Assembly (NCBI GenBank): GCA_947505245.1
Contig: CANNIZ010000020.1
Span: 1 to 64,000 of the forward strand
DNA from: Pseudomonadota bacterium
GTDB taxonomy: Bacteria > Myxococcota_A > UBA796 > GCA-2862545
DNA: 64,000 nt
Direction: 5' to 3'
This document shows, piece after piece, positions 55,062-63,817 of this stretch; position 1 is the stretch's first letter, and each line of letters begins with the position of its first letter. The notes under the pieces are model-generated. The model saw nothing but the letters and a program-made list of their open reading frames with translations, was not told where the DNA came from and did no database searches. The translations under genes and the position numbers were made by a program.

Positions 55062-57119
55062 ATGTCGAAGGGGAAGCCCGAAGCTACCGTAGACCTCGCC
55101 CGCGTGCGCAACATCGGCATCGCCGCGCACGTGGACGCCGGGAAGACCACGCTCACGGAGCGCGTGTTGTTCTACACCGGCGCGCTGCACAAGATCGGCG
55201 AGGTCCATGAAGGCAACACGCACATGGACTGGCAGGACGAGGAGCAGAAACACGGCATCACGATCACTGCGGCGGTGACGCAGGCGCCCTGGAAGGACCA
55301 CCACCTGCAGGTCGTGGACACGCCGGGGCACGTGGACTTCACGATCGAGGTCGAGCGCAGCATGCGCGTGCTCGACGGCGCGATCATCGTGATGGACGGC
55401 GTCCGCGGCGTCGAGCCCCAGACCGAGACGGTGTGGCGTCAGGCGAACAAGCACAAGGTCCCGCGCTTCCTGTTCGTGAACAAGATGGATCGGCCGGGAG
55501 CCGACTTCCAGCGCGCGCTGGACATGGTGAAGAAGCGGTTCGGCGATGATTGCGTGCCCGTCACGGTGCCCGTCGCGTCCGAGCAGATCGTGCTGCACAC
55601 GATCGAGCGCAAGGCGTATTCGTTCAGCGGCACCAAGGGCGAGATCGTCACGGTGCGCGATCTGACGGAATCGGAGGCGGCCGAGGTGGCTCCGCACCGC
55701 GAGACGTTGTTGCTCGCCCTCGCCGAGCACGACGAGCCGATCGCCGAGTACGTGCTGAACGAGAAGGAGCCGCCCGAGGAGCTCGTGTGGTCGGTGCTCC
55801 GGCGGCTCAACATCGCCGGCATCGTGCGCCCCACGTTCGGCGGCAGCGCGCTGCGCAACTGGGGCGTCCAGCCCATGTTGGACGCCGTGATCAAGCTCCA
55901 CCCGACGCCGCTCGACCGCCCGCCCGCGATCGGGAAGGACGCCAAGGGCGAACCGGTGACGGTGGAGATGACGCCCGACGGCTCGCTCGTCGCGTTGGTG
56001 TTCAAGGTGCAGCTGCTCGAAGGCCGCCGGCACGTGTTCGCCCGCCTGTACCGGGGCAGCATGGAGCCCGGTCAGGACGTGGCCCTCGCCGGCCGGAAGA
56101 TGACCGAGCGCGCCGCGCGCATCTTCCTGCCCGACGCGAACCAGAAGAAGCGCAAGGACATCGCCACCGCCGGGGAGATCATCCTCATCGCCGGGCTGCG
56201 CTGGGCGACGACGGGGGACACCTTGTGCGACCCCGCGCACGAGATCCTGCTCGAGCGCATCGACGCGCGCGCGCCCGTCGTCGGGCTCGCGATCGAGCCC
56301 GAGAACTCGGCCGACGAAGAGAAGATGCTCGAGGTGGTGAACAAGGTCACCGAAGAAGACCCCACGCTGCGGTTCGAAGACGATCCGGAGACGGGCCAGC
56401 GCATCCTGAAGGGCATGGGTGAGCTTCACCTGCAGATCACGTTCGAACGCATCGAGCGCGAGTTCAACCTGAAGTTCCGCGTCGGGCGACCGCGCGTCGT
56501 GCACCGCGAGACGGTCGGGAAGACCGCCACCGCCGAGGGCGGCGTGGACCGCACGCTCGACGGGTCGGCCGGTCAGTTCACGCTGCGCGCCGACGTGAAG
56601 GCCACGGTGTCGCCCCGCGAGCGCGGCGCCGGCGTGCTGGTCACCTGCAAGCCGCGCTGGTTCCCGCCGGAGTTCAACCCGAGCGAAGAGCAGCTGCAGG
56701 CGGTCGATCAGGGCGCGCGCGACGCGCTCTCCGCCGGTCCGGTCGAAGGCTCGTCCCTGGCGGACGTGGCGCTCGTCGTCGACGAGGTGCGCACGTTCGG
56801 CGAGGGCAGCAGCCCGCAGGCGCTCCGCATCGCCGCCGCTTCCGCGGTCCGCGAGGCCGTGATCAAGGCCGGCGGCGTCGTGCTGCAGCCGATCATGAAG
56901 GTCGAGGTCGTCGTCCCGGACGAGAACACCGGCGGCGTATTGGGCGATCTGCAGTCGCGCGGCGCCACCATCCTGGGCCACTCCACCGAAGCGGGCATCA
57001 CGTCGATCGAGGCCGAGTGCGGCCTTTCATCGCTGCTCGGCTACACCACGGATCTGCGCAGCCAGACGCGCGGCCGCGGTCAGTTCGTGATGGAGTTCGA
57101 CCGCTTCGACGCTTCGTGA
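55062..57119 (+). CDS. Elongation factor G paralogue
   Basis: A 685-residue translational GTPase of the EF-G family with all five domains. G1 is AHVDAGKTTLTE (22-33), G3 DTPGHVDFT, G4 NKMDRPGA. The G2 region reads MDWQDEEQKHGITI, where His64 replaces the Arg of the near-universal RGITI. Domain II to V are recognisable (GELHLQITFERIEREF, VEVVVPDENTGGVLGDLQSR, and QTRGRGQFVMEFD). Many bacteria carry such divergent second EF-Gs of unclear role, so this is probably not the housekeeping fusA. GGAG precedes ATG 55062. Confidence 0.9.
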   Translation: MSKGKPEATVDLARVRNIGIAAHVDAGKTTLTERVLFYTGALHKIGEVHEGNTHMDWQDEEQKHGITITAAVTQAPWKDHHLQVVDTPGHVDFTIEVERSMRVLDGAIIVMDGVRGVEPQTETVWRQANKHKVPRFLFVNKMDRPGADFQRALDMVKKRFGDDCVPVTVPVASEQIVLHTIERKAYSFSGTKGEIVTVRDLTESEAAEVAPHRETLLLALAEHDEPIAEYVLNEKEPPEELVWSVLRRLNIAGIVRPTFGGSALRNWGVQPMLDAVIKLHPTPLDRPPAIGKDAKGEPVTVEMTPDGSLVALVFKVQLLEGRRHVFARLYRGSMEPGQDVALAGRKMTERAARIFLPDANQKKRKDIATAGEIILIAGLRWATTGDTLCDPAHEILLERIDARAPVVGLAIEPENSADEEKMLEVVNKVTEEDPTLRFEDDPETGQRILKGMGELHLQITFERIEREFNLKFRVGRPRVVHRETVGKTATAEGGVDRTLDGSAGQFTLRADVKATVSPRERGAGVLVTCKPRWFPPEFNPSEEQLQAVDQGARDALSAGPVEGSSLADVALVVDEVRTFGEGSSPQALRIAAASAVREAVIKAGGVVLQPIMKVEVVVPDENTGGVLGDLQSRGATILGHSTEAGITSIEAECGLSSLLGYTTDLRSQTRGRGQFVMEFDRFDAS

Positions 57120-57342
57120 GGACGGCGGTGTCCGAGCCAGCCACCGCGAATTTCGCGTTTCGCCGAGCGAGCGGCTCCGAGTTTCGCAAACTGCCTCGAT
57201 CGACCTCGTTCGGGCCCTCAGCGAAACGCATCAACGCCGTTTTTCGTTCGAGGTCGATGCGGCGAGCGGCTGCGGGCGAAATTCGAACCGGCTGGCTCGC
57301 CCGATCGCGAAAGTCAGACGGGCTGGCTCCCCCGGGCGCGCC
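57120..57342. repeat. Dispersed intergenic repeat, copy 1
   Basis: Non-coding DNA between the EF-G and AtoE genes that shares sequence with 63468-63720 in inverted orientation. The segment 57276-57300 is a 25-bp exact reverse-complement match to 63542-63566. Shared shorter words include GAGCCAGC, CGAATTTCGC and GAGTTTCGCAA. A lower-GC, AT-containing word pattern unlike flanking genes. Confidence 0.7.
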
Positions 57343-58716
57343 GTGATCGCCGCCGTCGAACGGTTCGCCACCCGCACGACCGGCCTCGCCGAGCGCTACA
57401 TGCCCGACGCGTTCGTGTTCGCGCTCGGCGCGACGCTGCTGGTGATCGCAGGCGCGGTCGTGGTCGATCCTGCAGTCCGCGCTGCCCCGACGACGTTGAT
57501 CACCGCGTGGGGAGGCGGCTTCTGGTCGCTGATCCCGTTCACGCTTCAGATGTCGATGACGATCATCGGCGGCTACGTGCTCGCGTCGTCGCCGCCGGTT
57601 CGTCGCGTGATCCGCGCGCTCGCCGGGCTCGCGCCATCGCCGAAGGGCGCGGTCGTGGGCGTCGCCCTGTTGGCGATGTTGACGTCGCTGCTGAACTGGG
57701 GCTTCTCGCTGATCTTCTCGGCGATTCTCGCAAAGGAGGTCGCGCGCCGGCGCCCCGACGCGGACTACAAGGCGCTCGCGGCGAGCGCGTTCCTCGGACT
57801 CGGAACGGTGTGGGCGCAGGGGCTGTCCGGATCGGCCGCGCTGCAGATGGCGAGCGCGACGTCGATGCCGAAGGCGCTGAAGGACGTGGTCGGCACGCCG
57901 ATCCCGCTCACCGAGACGATCTTCCGCTGGCAGTCGATGACCTGTGTCGTGATCGAGATCGCCGTCGTCACCACGCTCGTGTGGCTGTACGCGCCTTCCA
58001 ACGGCGTCGGCGCCGCGGCGCTCGGCATCGACCTCACCGACGACGAGGCGCCGCTGCCCACACCGAAGACGCCCGGCGAGCGCGTCGAACACAGCCCGAT
58101 CCTGCTCCTTCCCGTCGTCGCGTTGGGCTTCGCGTACCTTGGTCTGCGCATCGCGGGGCGCGCAACGTCGGTGCCGGACGCGCTGAACGCGATCGACTTC
58201 GACTCGATCAACCTGTTCTTCCTGATGCTCGGCGCGCTGCTGCATTGGACGCCGGCGTCGCTGATGCGCGCGGTGAAGAACGCGACGCCCGCGGTGTGGG
58301 GCGTGTTGCTGCAGTTCCCGTTCTACGGCGGCATCTTCGGCGTGATGACCGGAACGGGCCTTTCGCACGCGATCGCCGGGCTGTTGGTACGGTCGGTGAA
58401 CCCGACGTGGTACCCGGCGTCGATCGTCACGTACTCTGCCGTGCTCGGCCTGTTCGTGCCGTCCGGGGGCAGCAAGTGGGTGATCGAGGCCCCGTACGTG
58501 CTCTCCGCGGCCCGCGATCTACACGTGAACGAGGGCTGGATGGTCGTCACCTACGACCTCGGTGAGGCCCTCGCGAACCTGTGTCAGCCGTTTTGGATGC
58601 TGCCGGTGCTCACGCTCCTTGGCCTGAAGGCGAAGGACATCATGGGCTACACGTTCCTGGTCGCCCTGGTGCTGTTCCCCGTAGTCGTCGTGCTCGTCAC
58701 CCTGCTACGGCCTTAG
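57343..58716 (+). CDS. atoE: Short-chain fatty acid transporter (AtoE family)
   Basis: A 457-residue membrane transporter with about twelve hydrophobic helices of the SCFA_trans/AtoE family: RYMPDAFVFALGATLLVIAG at the start, LNWGFSLIFSAILAKEVARR, and FVPSGGSKWVIEAPYVL near the end are family blocks. Probably imports short-chain fatty acids such as acetoacetate or butyrate. Start GTG 57343 gives the conserved N-terminus but lacks a clear ribosome site. A DmpA-type peptidase gene follows by 10 bp. Confidence 0.9.
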   Translation: MIAAVERFATRTTGLAERYMPDAFVFALGATLLVIAGAVVVDPAVRAAPTTLITAWGGGFWSLIPFTLQMSMTIIGGYVLASSPPVRRVIRALAGLAPSPKGAVVGVALLAMLTSLLNWGFSLIFSAILAKEVARRRPDADYKALAASAFLGLGTVWAQGLSGSAALQMASATSMPKALKDVVGTPIPLTETIFRWQSMTCVVIEIAVVTTLVWLYAPSNGVGAAALGIDLTDDEAPLPTPKTPGERVEHSPILLLPVVALGFAYLGLRIAGRATSVPDALNAIDFDSINLFFLMLGALLHWTPASLMRAVKNATPAVWGVLLQFPFYGGIFGVMTGTGLSHAIAGLLVRSVNPTWYPASIVTYSAVLGLFVPSGGSKWVIEAPYVLSAARDLHVNEGWMVVTYDLGEALANLCQPFWMLPVLTLLGLKAKDIMGYTFLVALVLFPVVVVLVTLLRP

Positions 58717-58726
58717 GAGATCCTCG

Positions 58727-59800
58727 ATGCCCCGCCTTCGCGATCTTGGAATCGCCATCGGAACGCTGCCCACCGGGCCGCTCAACGCGATCACGGATGT
58801 AGCTGGCGTGCGCGTCGGTCATGCAACGCTCATCCGTGGCGATGCGGTCCGCACCGGCGTCACCGCGATTCACCCGCACGCGGGGTCGGCGTTCGTCGAA
58901 CAGGTCCCCGCCGCCGTCGTCGTGTTGAACGGCGCCGGCGAGATCACCGGTCGCTCGCAGATCGACGAGTATGGAACGCTCGAGTCGCCGATCCTGCTCA
59001 CGAACACGCTATCGGTCGGCGCGGTCCACCGCGCGTGTATCGATTGGATGGCCGAACGCGAGGCGCTCACCGATGACTTCGTGATCCCCGTCGTCGCCGA
59101 GACCTGCGACGGGTTCCTGAACGACCTCGTCGGCCAACACGTCACCCGCGAGGACGTGTTCACCGCCCTCGATGGCGCGTCCTCGGGCCCGGTCGCCGAA
59201 GGCAACGTCGGCGGCGGCACCGGCATGGGGCTGTTCCAATTCAAGGGCGGCATCGGCACGTCGTCGCGCCAGGTCGTGATCGGTGAGGTCACCTACACGG
59301 TCGGCGTGCTCGTTCAGGGCAACTACGGTCGGCGCCGTTACCTCCGGATCGACGGCGAGCCCGTCGGACGCGCGCTCACCGAGCAGATGCCCCTCCGCGC
59401 CGGGCCCCCCGAGCCCGAGCGCGACGGGTCGATCGTGGTCGTCATCGCGACGGATGCGCCGCTGTCGGACCGCCAACTCGCGCGGATCGCGCGCCGCGGC
59501 ACGCTCGGCATCGGCCGCACCGGCGGTATCGCCGCCCATGCCTCGGGCGACCTCCTGCTCGCATTCTCGAACGCGCCTTCGGTGCGCGTCGCGCGCCCGA
59601 CGCCGATCGAGCGGCAGATCGCCCCCCTGCTCGTCACGCCGCGGGTGCATGACGCCTGCATCGACCCGCTGTTCGAGGCGACGATCGACGCGACCGAAGA
59701 GGCGATCGGCAACGCCCTCGTCGCCGCGACCACGATGGCGGGCCGCAACGGCAACACGCTGTTCGCGTTCCCGCACGACCGGATCCCGCGTCGCACCTAA
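58727..59800 (+). CDS. P1/DmpA-family aminopeptidase (S58)
   Basis: A 357-residue N-terminal-nucleophile hydrolase of the DmpA (L-aminopeptidase D-Ala-esterase) family: TLPTGPLNAITDVAGVRVGH at the start, GNVGGGTGM (160-168), FKGGIGTSSR. The autoprocessing bond is expected at Gly234-Ser235 (DGSIVVVIATDAP), giving alpha and beta chains with Ser235 as nucleophile. GGAG lies before ATG 58727. Operon with AtoE suggests uptake and hydrolysis of linked small substrates, an inference. Confidence 0.92.
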   Translation: MPRLRDLGIAIGTLPTGPLNAITDVAGVRVGHATLIRGDAVRTGVTAIHPHAGSAFVEQVPAAVVVLNGAGEITGRSQIDEYGTLESPILLTNTLSVGAVHRACIDWMAEREALTDDFVIPVVAETCDGFLNDLVGQHVTREDVFTALDGASSGPVAEGNVGGGTGMGLFQFKGGIGTSSRQVVIGEVTYTVGVLVQGNYGRRRYLRIDGEPVGRALTEQMPLRAGPPEPERDGSIVVVIATDAPLSDRQLARIARRGTLGIGRTGGIAAHASGDLLLAFSNAPSVRVARPTPIERQIAPLLVTPRVHDACIDPLFEATIDATEEAIGNALVAATTMAGRNGNTLFAFPHDRIPRRT

Positions 59801-59813
59801 TCCTGGCGGTCCC

Positions 59814-60398
59814 TCATGGTGCAAATCCCGAGTGAAGGCGGATCTCGGACGGCTCCCTGAGCACGGCGGCCTCGAGCTCGGCGAGCACGTGCAGGCGCGC
59901 GCGCGTCTCGGCGAGCCCGTACCGCTGCGCCGCGAACTCCACGAACATGTGGAAATGGCGCGCCTCGGTGACGAGGAGCGAGCGGTACATCTCGCGGATC
60001 TCGGCGTCGGGCAGGTGATCGGCGAGCAGCTTCATTCGCTCACACGACCGCGCCTCGATCAGCGCGCACGCGAGCAGGCTGTCGAGGAACCGCGCGGGCT
60101 CGACCTTGTTGAGCTGGTCGTGCAGGCGCGCCGCGTATGGGCTCGCCTGCAGCGGGCCGAACCCCTTGCCGCGCTTCGCGAGCAGGCCGAGCACCAGCTC
60201 AAAGTGCTCGAGCTCTTCGCGGGCGTGGGCAGACAACGGCGCCTGAAGCGCCGCGTCCATCGGGTAGCGGAACAGGAAGCCGAGCGCGGTGCTCGCGGCC
60301 TTCTTCTCGCAGTGGGCGTGGTCGAGCAACACGGTGTCGATCGAGGCCCACGCCTCGTCGACCCACGCGCGCGGCGTGCTGGACGCGAGGTCGAGCAT
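59814..60398 (-). CDS. miaE: MiaE-like tRNA hydroxylase
   Basis: A 194-residue diiron monooxygenase of the tRNA-(2-methylthio-N6-isopentenyladenosine) hydroxylase family: DHAHCEKKAAST, REELEHFELVL, EARSCERM and TEARHFHMFVEFA supply the iron ligands. It would hydroxylate the isopentenyl group at A37. ATG 60398 overlaps the upstream stop (TGATG). Full family length. Confidence 0.92.
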   Translation of the reverse strand: MLDLASSTPRAWVDEAWASIDTVLLDHAHCEKKAASTALGFLFRYPMDAALQAPLSAHAREELEHFELVLGLLAKRGKGFGPLQASPYAARLHDQLNKVEPARFLDSLLACALIEARSCERMKLLADHLPDAEIREMYRSLLVTEARHFHMFVEFAAQRYGLAETRARLHVLAELEAAVLREPSEIRLHSGFAP

Positions 60399-60796
60399 CA
60401 GGCCGCGGACGCCGTCCGGCGCTGCCGCGCGACGAACGCGAGCGCCACCCCGACGAGCCAGCCGCCGGCCGGGGAGCCGCCGCTGTCGCAGATACAGGCG
60501 CCCATCGTGCTGTGGGGTGGCTCGAGGGGCTTCACGCACCACGCCGTGAAGTTCTCCTTCTTGCACACCTGGCGCGCCACCAGCGTCGTGTCGGTCAGGA
60601 AGTCGCAGGTGGCGGCCTCGCAGGTCTTGTACGTCTCGTAGTTCGAGCACGCGGCTTCGGTCTTGCAAGCGACCGGGATGGGCTGGTAGCCCTCCGGCGC
60701 CGGCTCGCCAGCTTGTGCGCGAGGCGCCGTGGGTGGAGCGGCAGGGACTGCGGGATCCTGGCCCCACGCGAGCGAGCAGGAGAGTAGCGCGATCAA
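60398..60796 (-). CDS. Cysteine-rich exported protein with MYXO-CTERM-like tail
   Basis: A 132-residue protein with signal IALLSCSLAWG, a Pro/Ala linker, a Cys-rich domain with about eight cysteines (CKTEAACSNYETYKTC, CKKENFTAWC) and a tail of Gly-rich, hydrophobic helix and basic residues (GGWLVGVALAFVARQRR), as in MYXO-CTERM sorting signals. TTG 60796 is the start: GGAGG lies upstream and it overlaps the stop of the next gene (TTGA). Sister of the upstream protein. Confidence 0.78.
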   Translation of the reverse strand: MIALLSCSLAWGQDPAVPAAPPTAPRAQAGEPAPEGYQPIPVACKTEAACSNYETYKTCEAATCDFLTDTTLVARQVCKKENFTAWCVKPLEPPHSTMGACICDSGGSPAGGWLVGVALAFVARQRRTASAA

Positions 60797-61197
60797 CGAC
60801 GCCTCCAGGCAAGGACGAGCAAGGCTACGCCCAAACCAGCGAAACCGCCTTCGGGGGAGGTGGAGCACTTCGCCGGCTCGGCCGTCGGCGCCGGCTTTGC
60901 CGGCTCGGTGACGGCGGGCGTGGGCGTCACCTCGGGAATGCTCGGGGCTGGCGCGACTTCGAGCTTGCAGTAGTACGCGGTCGAAACGGTCGCCCCGCCG
61001 CTGTCGCACGCGAAGCGGTAGCCGGCGCCCTTGTAGGGGTCGCAGTCGGGCGTCGGCTCGCCGTGGTAGCCCGACTGGCACGAGACGATCTCGAGCTTCC
61101 CACACTGCTTCTGGCCGTCGCAGCGCTCCTGGCCGGGCACCACGAGGTCGGCGCGCGCGAGGGTCGAGAGCAGGATCAGACTGGTAAACACGGGCAC
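60793..61197 (-). CDS. Cysteine-rich exported protein with MYXO-CTERM tail
   Basis: A 134-residue secreted protein: signal MPVFTSLILLSTLARA, a Cys-rich segment (CDGQKQCGKLEIVSCQSG, CDPYKGAGYRFACDSGG), a Pro/Glu spacer (about 78-108), then CSTSPEGGFAGLGVALLVLAWRRR in two blocks: a conserved Cys, hydrophobic helix and terminal RRR, the MYXO-CTERM pattern recognised by myxobacterial sorting. Located 1 bp downstream of the dihydrolipoamide dehydrogenase gene and followed by the similar 60398 gene. Confidence 0.85.
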   Translation of the reverse strand: MPVFTSLILLSTLARADLVVPGQERCDGQKQCGKLEIVSCQSGYHGEPTPDCDPYKGAGYRFACDSGGATVSTAYYCKLEVAPAPSIPEVTPTPAVTEPAKPAPTAEPAKCSTSPEGGFAGLGVALLVLAWRRR

Positions 61198-61198
61198 C

Positions 61199-62599
61199 TC
61201 AGCGGTTCAGGATGTGGACGGCTTCGCCCAGGGCGGCCTTCGCAGCTTCCATCACGCCCTCACCCAGGGTCGGGTGCGGGTGGATGGTGAGCCCGATGTC
61301 GAGCGCCTCAGCGCCCATCTCGATCGCGAGCGCGCACTCGCTGATCAGGTCCGACGCGTGGCTTCCGCAGATGGTGACGCCGAGCACGACCTTGGTCTTC
61401 TCGTCGATCACGACCTTGAAGAAACCGTCGGTCTCGTTGGTCGTCAGCGCGCGGCCGACCGCGCCGTACGGCACCTTGCCGACCTTGATCGGCCCGCGGG
61501 CGCGCGCCTGGGCTTCGTCGAGGCCGGCGATCGCGATCTCCGGGTCGGTGAACACGACGGCGGGCACGGTCTTCGCGTCGTAGCTGACCTTGTGCCCCGC
61601 GATCACCTCGGCGACGACCTCGCCCTCGTGCGTGGCCTTGTGCGCGAGCATCGGCTGGCCGGCGACGTCGCCGATCGCGAAGATGCTCGGGACCGACGTG
61701 CGCAGCTGCTTGTCCACCTTCACGAACGCGCCGTTCATCTGCACGCCGAGGGCTTCGAGGCCGAGCCCCTTCGAATTCGGCCGGCGACCGACGGCGACGA
61801 GCACGACGTCGGCGGCGATCGCCTTGTCGGCGCCGTCGTGTTCGACGTTGACGACGATGCCGTCCGCCGTCTTCGCCCAGCCTTTCGCCTTCGCCTTGAC
61901 CATCACGTCGACGCCGGCCTTCTTGAGGTTGCGCTGCACAGCCTTCACGCAGTCGGGATCGAAGCCGAACAGCACGCTGTCGAGCATCTCCACGACGGTG
62001 ACCTTGCTGCCGAGCTTGGCGTAGGCCATGGCGAGCTCGAGCCCGATGTAGCCGCCGCCGATGCACACGAGGTGCTTGGGGATGAACTTGAGATCGAGCG
62101 CCTTGGTGCTGTCCAGCACGGGCTCGTCCTTGTAGGCGAAGCCGGGGATCTCGATCGGCGTGCTGCCGGTGGCGATCACGATGTTGTCGGCCGTGAGGCG
62201 CTTCTTGGTGCCATCCGGGGCGGTGATCTCGACCTCGTTCGGGCCGACGATCAGGGCGCTGCCGTCCATCATCTCGGTCTTGTTGCCCTTGAGGAGCGTC
62301 TTGACGCCACCCGAAAGCTTCGCCGTGATGCCGTTCTTCCAGGCCTGGAGCTTGGTCATGTCTGCGTGGGCTTCACCGGTGACGATGATGCCCATCGCGT
62401 CCGCGTGCGCGATCTCCTCCAGGCGCTTTCCCGCCGTGATCAGCGCCTTGCTCGGGATGCAGCCAACGTTCAGGCACACGCCGCCCCAGTACTGCCGCTC
62501 GACCACGAGCGTCTTGATGCCGAGCTGCCCGAGCCGGATTCCACACGGGTAGCCGCCGGGCCCCGCACCGATCACGATCGCCTGATAGTCGCGCGCCAT
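61199..62599 (-). CDS. lpdA: Dihydrolipoamide dehydrogenase (E3)
   Basis: A 466-residue flavoprotein. FAD motif GAGPGGY (11-17), redox-active disulfide C42-x4-C47 (GGVCLNVGCIPS), NAD motif CIGGGYIGLELA, FAD motif AIGDVAGQPMLAHKA, and the catalytic His-Glu in HPHPTLGEG at the C-terminus. It reoxidises lipoamide of pyruvate and 2-oxoglutarate dehydrogenase complexes. ATG 62599 with GGGAGG upstream; a second ATG at 62611 is possible. No E1/E2 genes are near. Confidence 0.96.
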   Translation of the reverse strand: MARDYQAIVIGAGPGGYPCGIRLGQLGIKTLVVERQYWGGVCLNVGCIPSKALITAGKRLEEIAHADAMGIIVTGEAHADMTKLQAWKNGITAKLSGGVKTLLKGNKTEMMDGSALIVGPNEVEITAPDGTKKRLTADNIVIATGSTPIEIPGFAYKDEPVLDSTKALDLKFIPKHLVCIGGGYIGLELAMAYAKLGSKVTVVEMLDSVLFGFDPDCVKAVQRNLKKAGVDVMVKAKAKGWAKTADGIVVNVEHDGADKAIAADVVLVAVGRRPNSKGLGLEALGVQMNGAFVKVDKQLRTSVPSIFAIGDVAGQPMLAHKATHEGEVVAEVIAGHKVSYDAKTVPAVVFTDPEIAIAGLDEAQARARGPIKVGKVPYGAVGRALTTNETDGFFKVVIDEKTKVVLGVTICGSHASDLISECALAIEMGAEALDIGLTIHPHPTLGEGVMEAAKAALGEAVHILNR

Positions 62600-62632
62600 C
62601 TGACCTCCCAAACCGAGGCCGTGTGTATCACA

Positions 62633-63457
62633 TCAGCGGACGATCTGGCCGAGGGGGGCGTGCGTGTGTTCGCCGACGTGGACGACGACGGGCAGCGGTT
62701 CACCGAGGAACCGCGCTCCGTGGCGGGCGAACGCGAGCGGGTCTCCCGTGCACAACACCCTGAGCACGCCCGCTCCTTCGTGATCGAAGGCCGGGTGACG
62801 GACGAGCCACGCGACGAGCTGCTCGGCGAGGTAGGGCGCCGGGTCGACGAGGGTGAGGCCAGGCGCCGCGGCGGCGATCGCGGGCTCGAGCATCGGGTAG
62901 TGCGTGCAGCCGAGGAGCAACGTGTCGATCGTCCCGTCTGCGAGGAGCTCGTCGAGGTACCGCTTCACGGCGAGCCTCGCGACGTCCGTGTCCTCCCAGC
63001 CTTCCTCGACGATCGGCGCGAGCAGGGCGGTGGCGCGCTGGGTGACGCGGTGCGGGCCCAGCTTGCGGATCTCTTCGACATACGTGCCGCTCGCGACGGT
63101 GCGGGCGGTGGCGATCACGCCGATGTGGCCGCGGCTCGCGCGGACGGCGGCCTCGGCGCCGGGGATCGTGACGCCGAGCACGCGCTTGTCCGAGCCCGGC
63201 CCGGCGTACCGCTGCTGCAGGTGCCGGAGTGCTATACACGACATCGTGTTGCATGCGACCACCACGACGCGGCAGCCCTCGTCGAACAGCTGCTCGACAC
63301 ACTGTTCGCCGAAGTCGAGCAGGGTGTGGGGGTCGCGGCCCCCGTACGGCGCCCGCCCGCTGTCGCCGAGGTAGCAGAAGTCGCGTTTGGGCAGCGCCGT
63401 TCGCAGGTGCCGAAGCACGCCGAGGCCGCCGAATCCGGAATCGTACACACCGATCAT
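62633..63457 (-). CDS. murI: Glutamate racemase
   Basis: A 274-residue cofactor-independent racemase making D-glutamate for peptidoglycan. DSGFGGLGVL (Asp6), catalytic Cys69 (VACNTMS), Cys184 (GCTHYPML), and GRAPYGGR are all present. Family length. It lies 33 bp upstream of lpdA on the same strand. Confidence 0.96.
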   Translation of the reverse strand: MIGVYDSGFGGLGVLRHLRTALPKRDFCYLGDSGRAPYGGRDPHTLLDFGEQCVEQLFDEGCRVVVVACNTMSCIALRHLQQRYAGPGSDKRVLGVTIPGAEAAVRASRGHIGVIATARTVASGTYVEEIRKLGPHRVTQRATALLAPIVEEGWEDTDVARLAVKRYLDELLADGTIDTLLLGCTHYPMLEPAIAAAAPGLTLVDPAPYLAEQLVAWLVRHPAFDHEGAGVLRVLCTGDPLAFARHGARFLGEPLPVVVHVGEHTHAPLGQIVR

Positions 63458-63467
63458 CGCTGCAGCT

Positions 63468-63720
63468 TAGCGGGATTCTGGGGGTCGCGGCACGCTGCGC
63501 GCGCCGACGACAGACCGAACCCCCGCGAGTTTCGCGGTCCTGCGAGCCAGCCGGTTCGAATTTCGCTTCTGGTGAAAGGCGGCGGTACGGAACCGAAATT
63601 GCCGGCGTTCTGTCGTTGCGCTTGGAAGCCGAACCGGCTTCTTCAGGTCCAAAACGAAATTCGGGGAAGCTGGCTCGCCAAGTTGCGAAACTCGGAGACA
63701 CTGGCTCGCTTGTAGGAAGG
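63468..63720. repeat. Dispersed intergenic repeat, copy 2 (inverted)
   Basis: Non-coding DNA upstream of murI that matches 57120-57342 in reverse orientation, including the 25-bp exact match at 63542-63566. Internal words such as GAGCCAGC, CGAATTTCGC and GTTGCGAAACTC recur within the copy. The remaining DNA to 63817 shows no gene. Confidence 0.7.
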
Positions 63721-63817
63721 ATCGTACTTCGGGAACGGTTGGATTCGCTCGTCCCCATCGGCCGCGTGGCTACGGATGGCTAGCCACCGCCCGCGGGTGT
63801 GCGCGAGAAAAGTCGTG

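Noticed and set aside
54828-56981. A 717-codon minus-strand frame opposite the EF-G paralogue
   Set aside because: It is His/Arg/Leu/Gly/Val-rich antisense translation typical of high-GC DNA; the plus frame has full EF-G homology.
61214-63715. An 833-codon plus-strand frame opposite lpdA and murI
   Set aside because: It crosses two well-supported genes and an intergenic repeat and has shadow-type composition.
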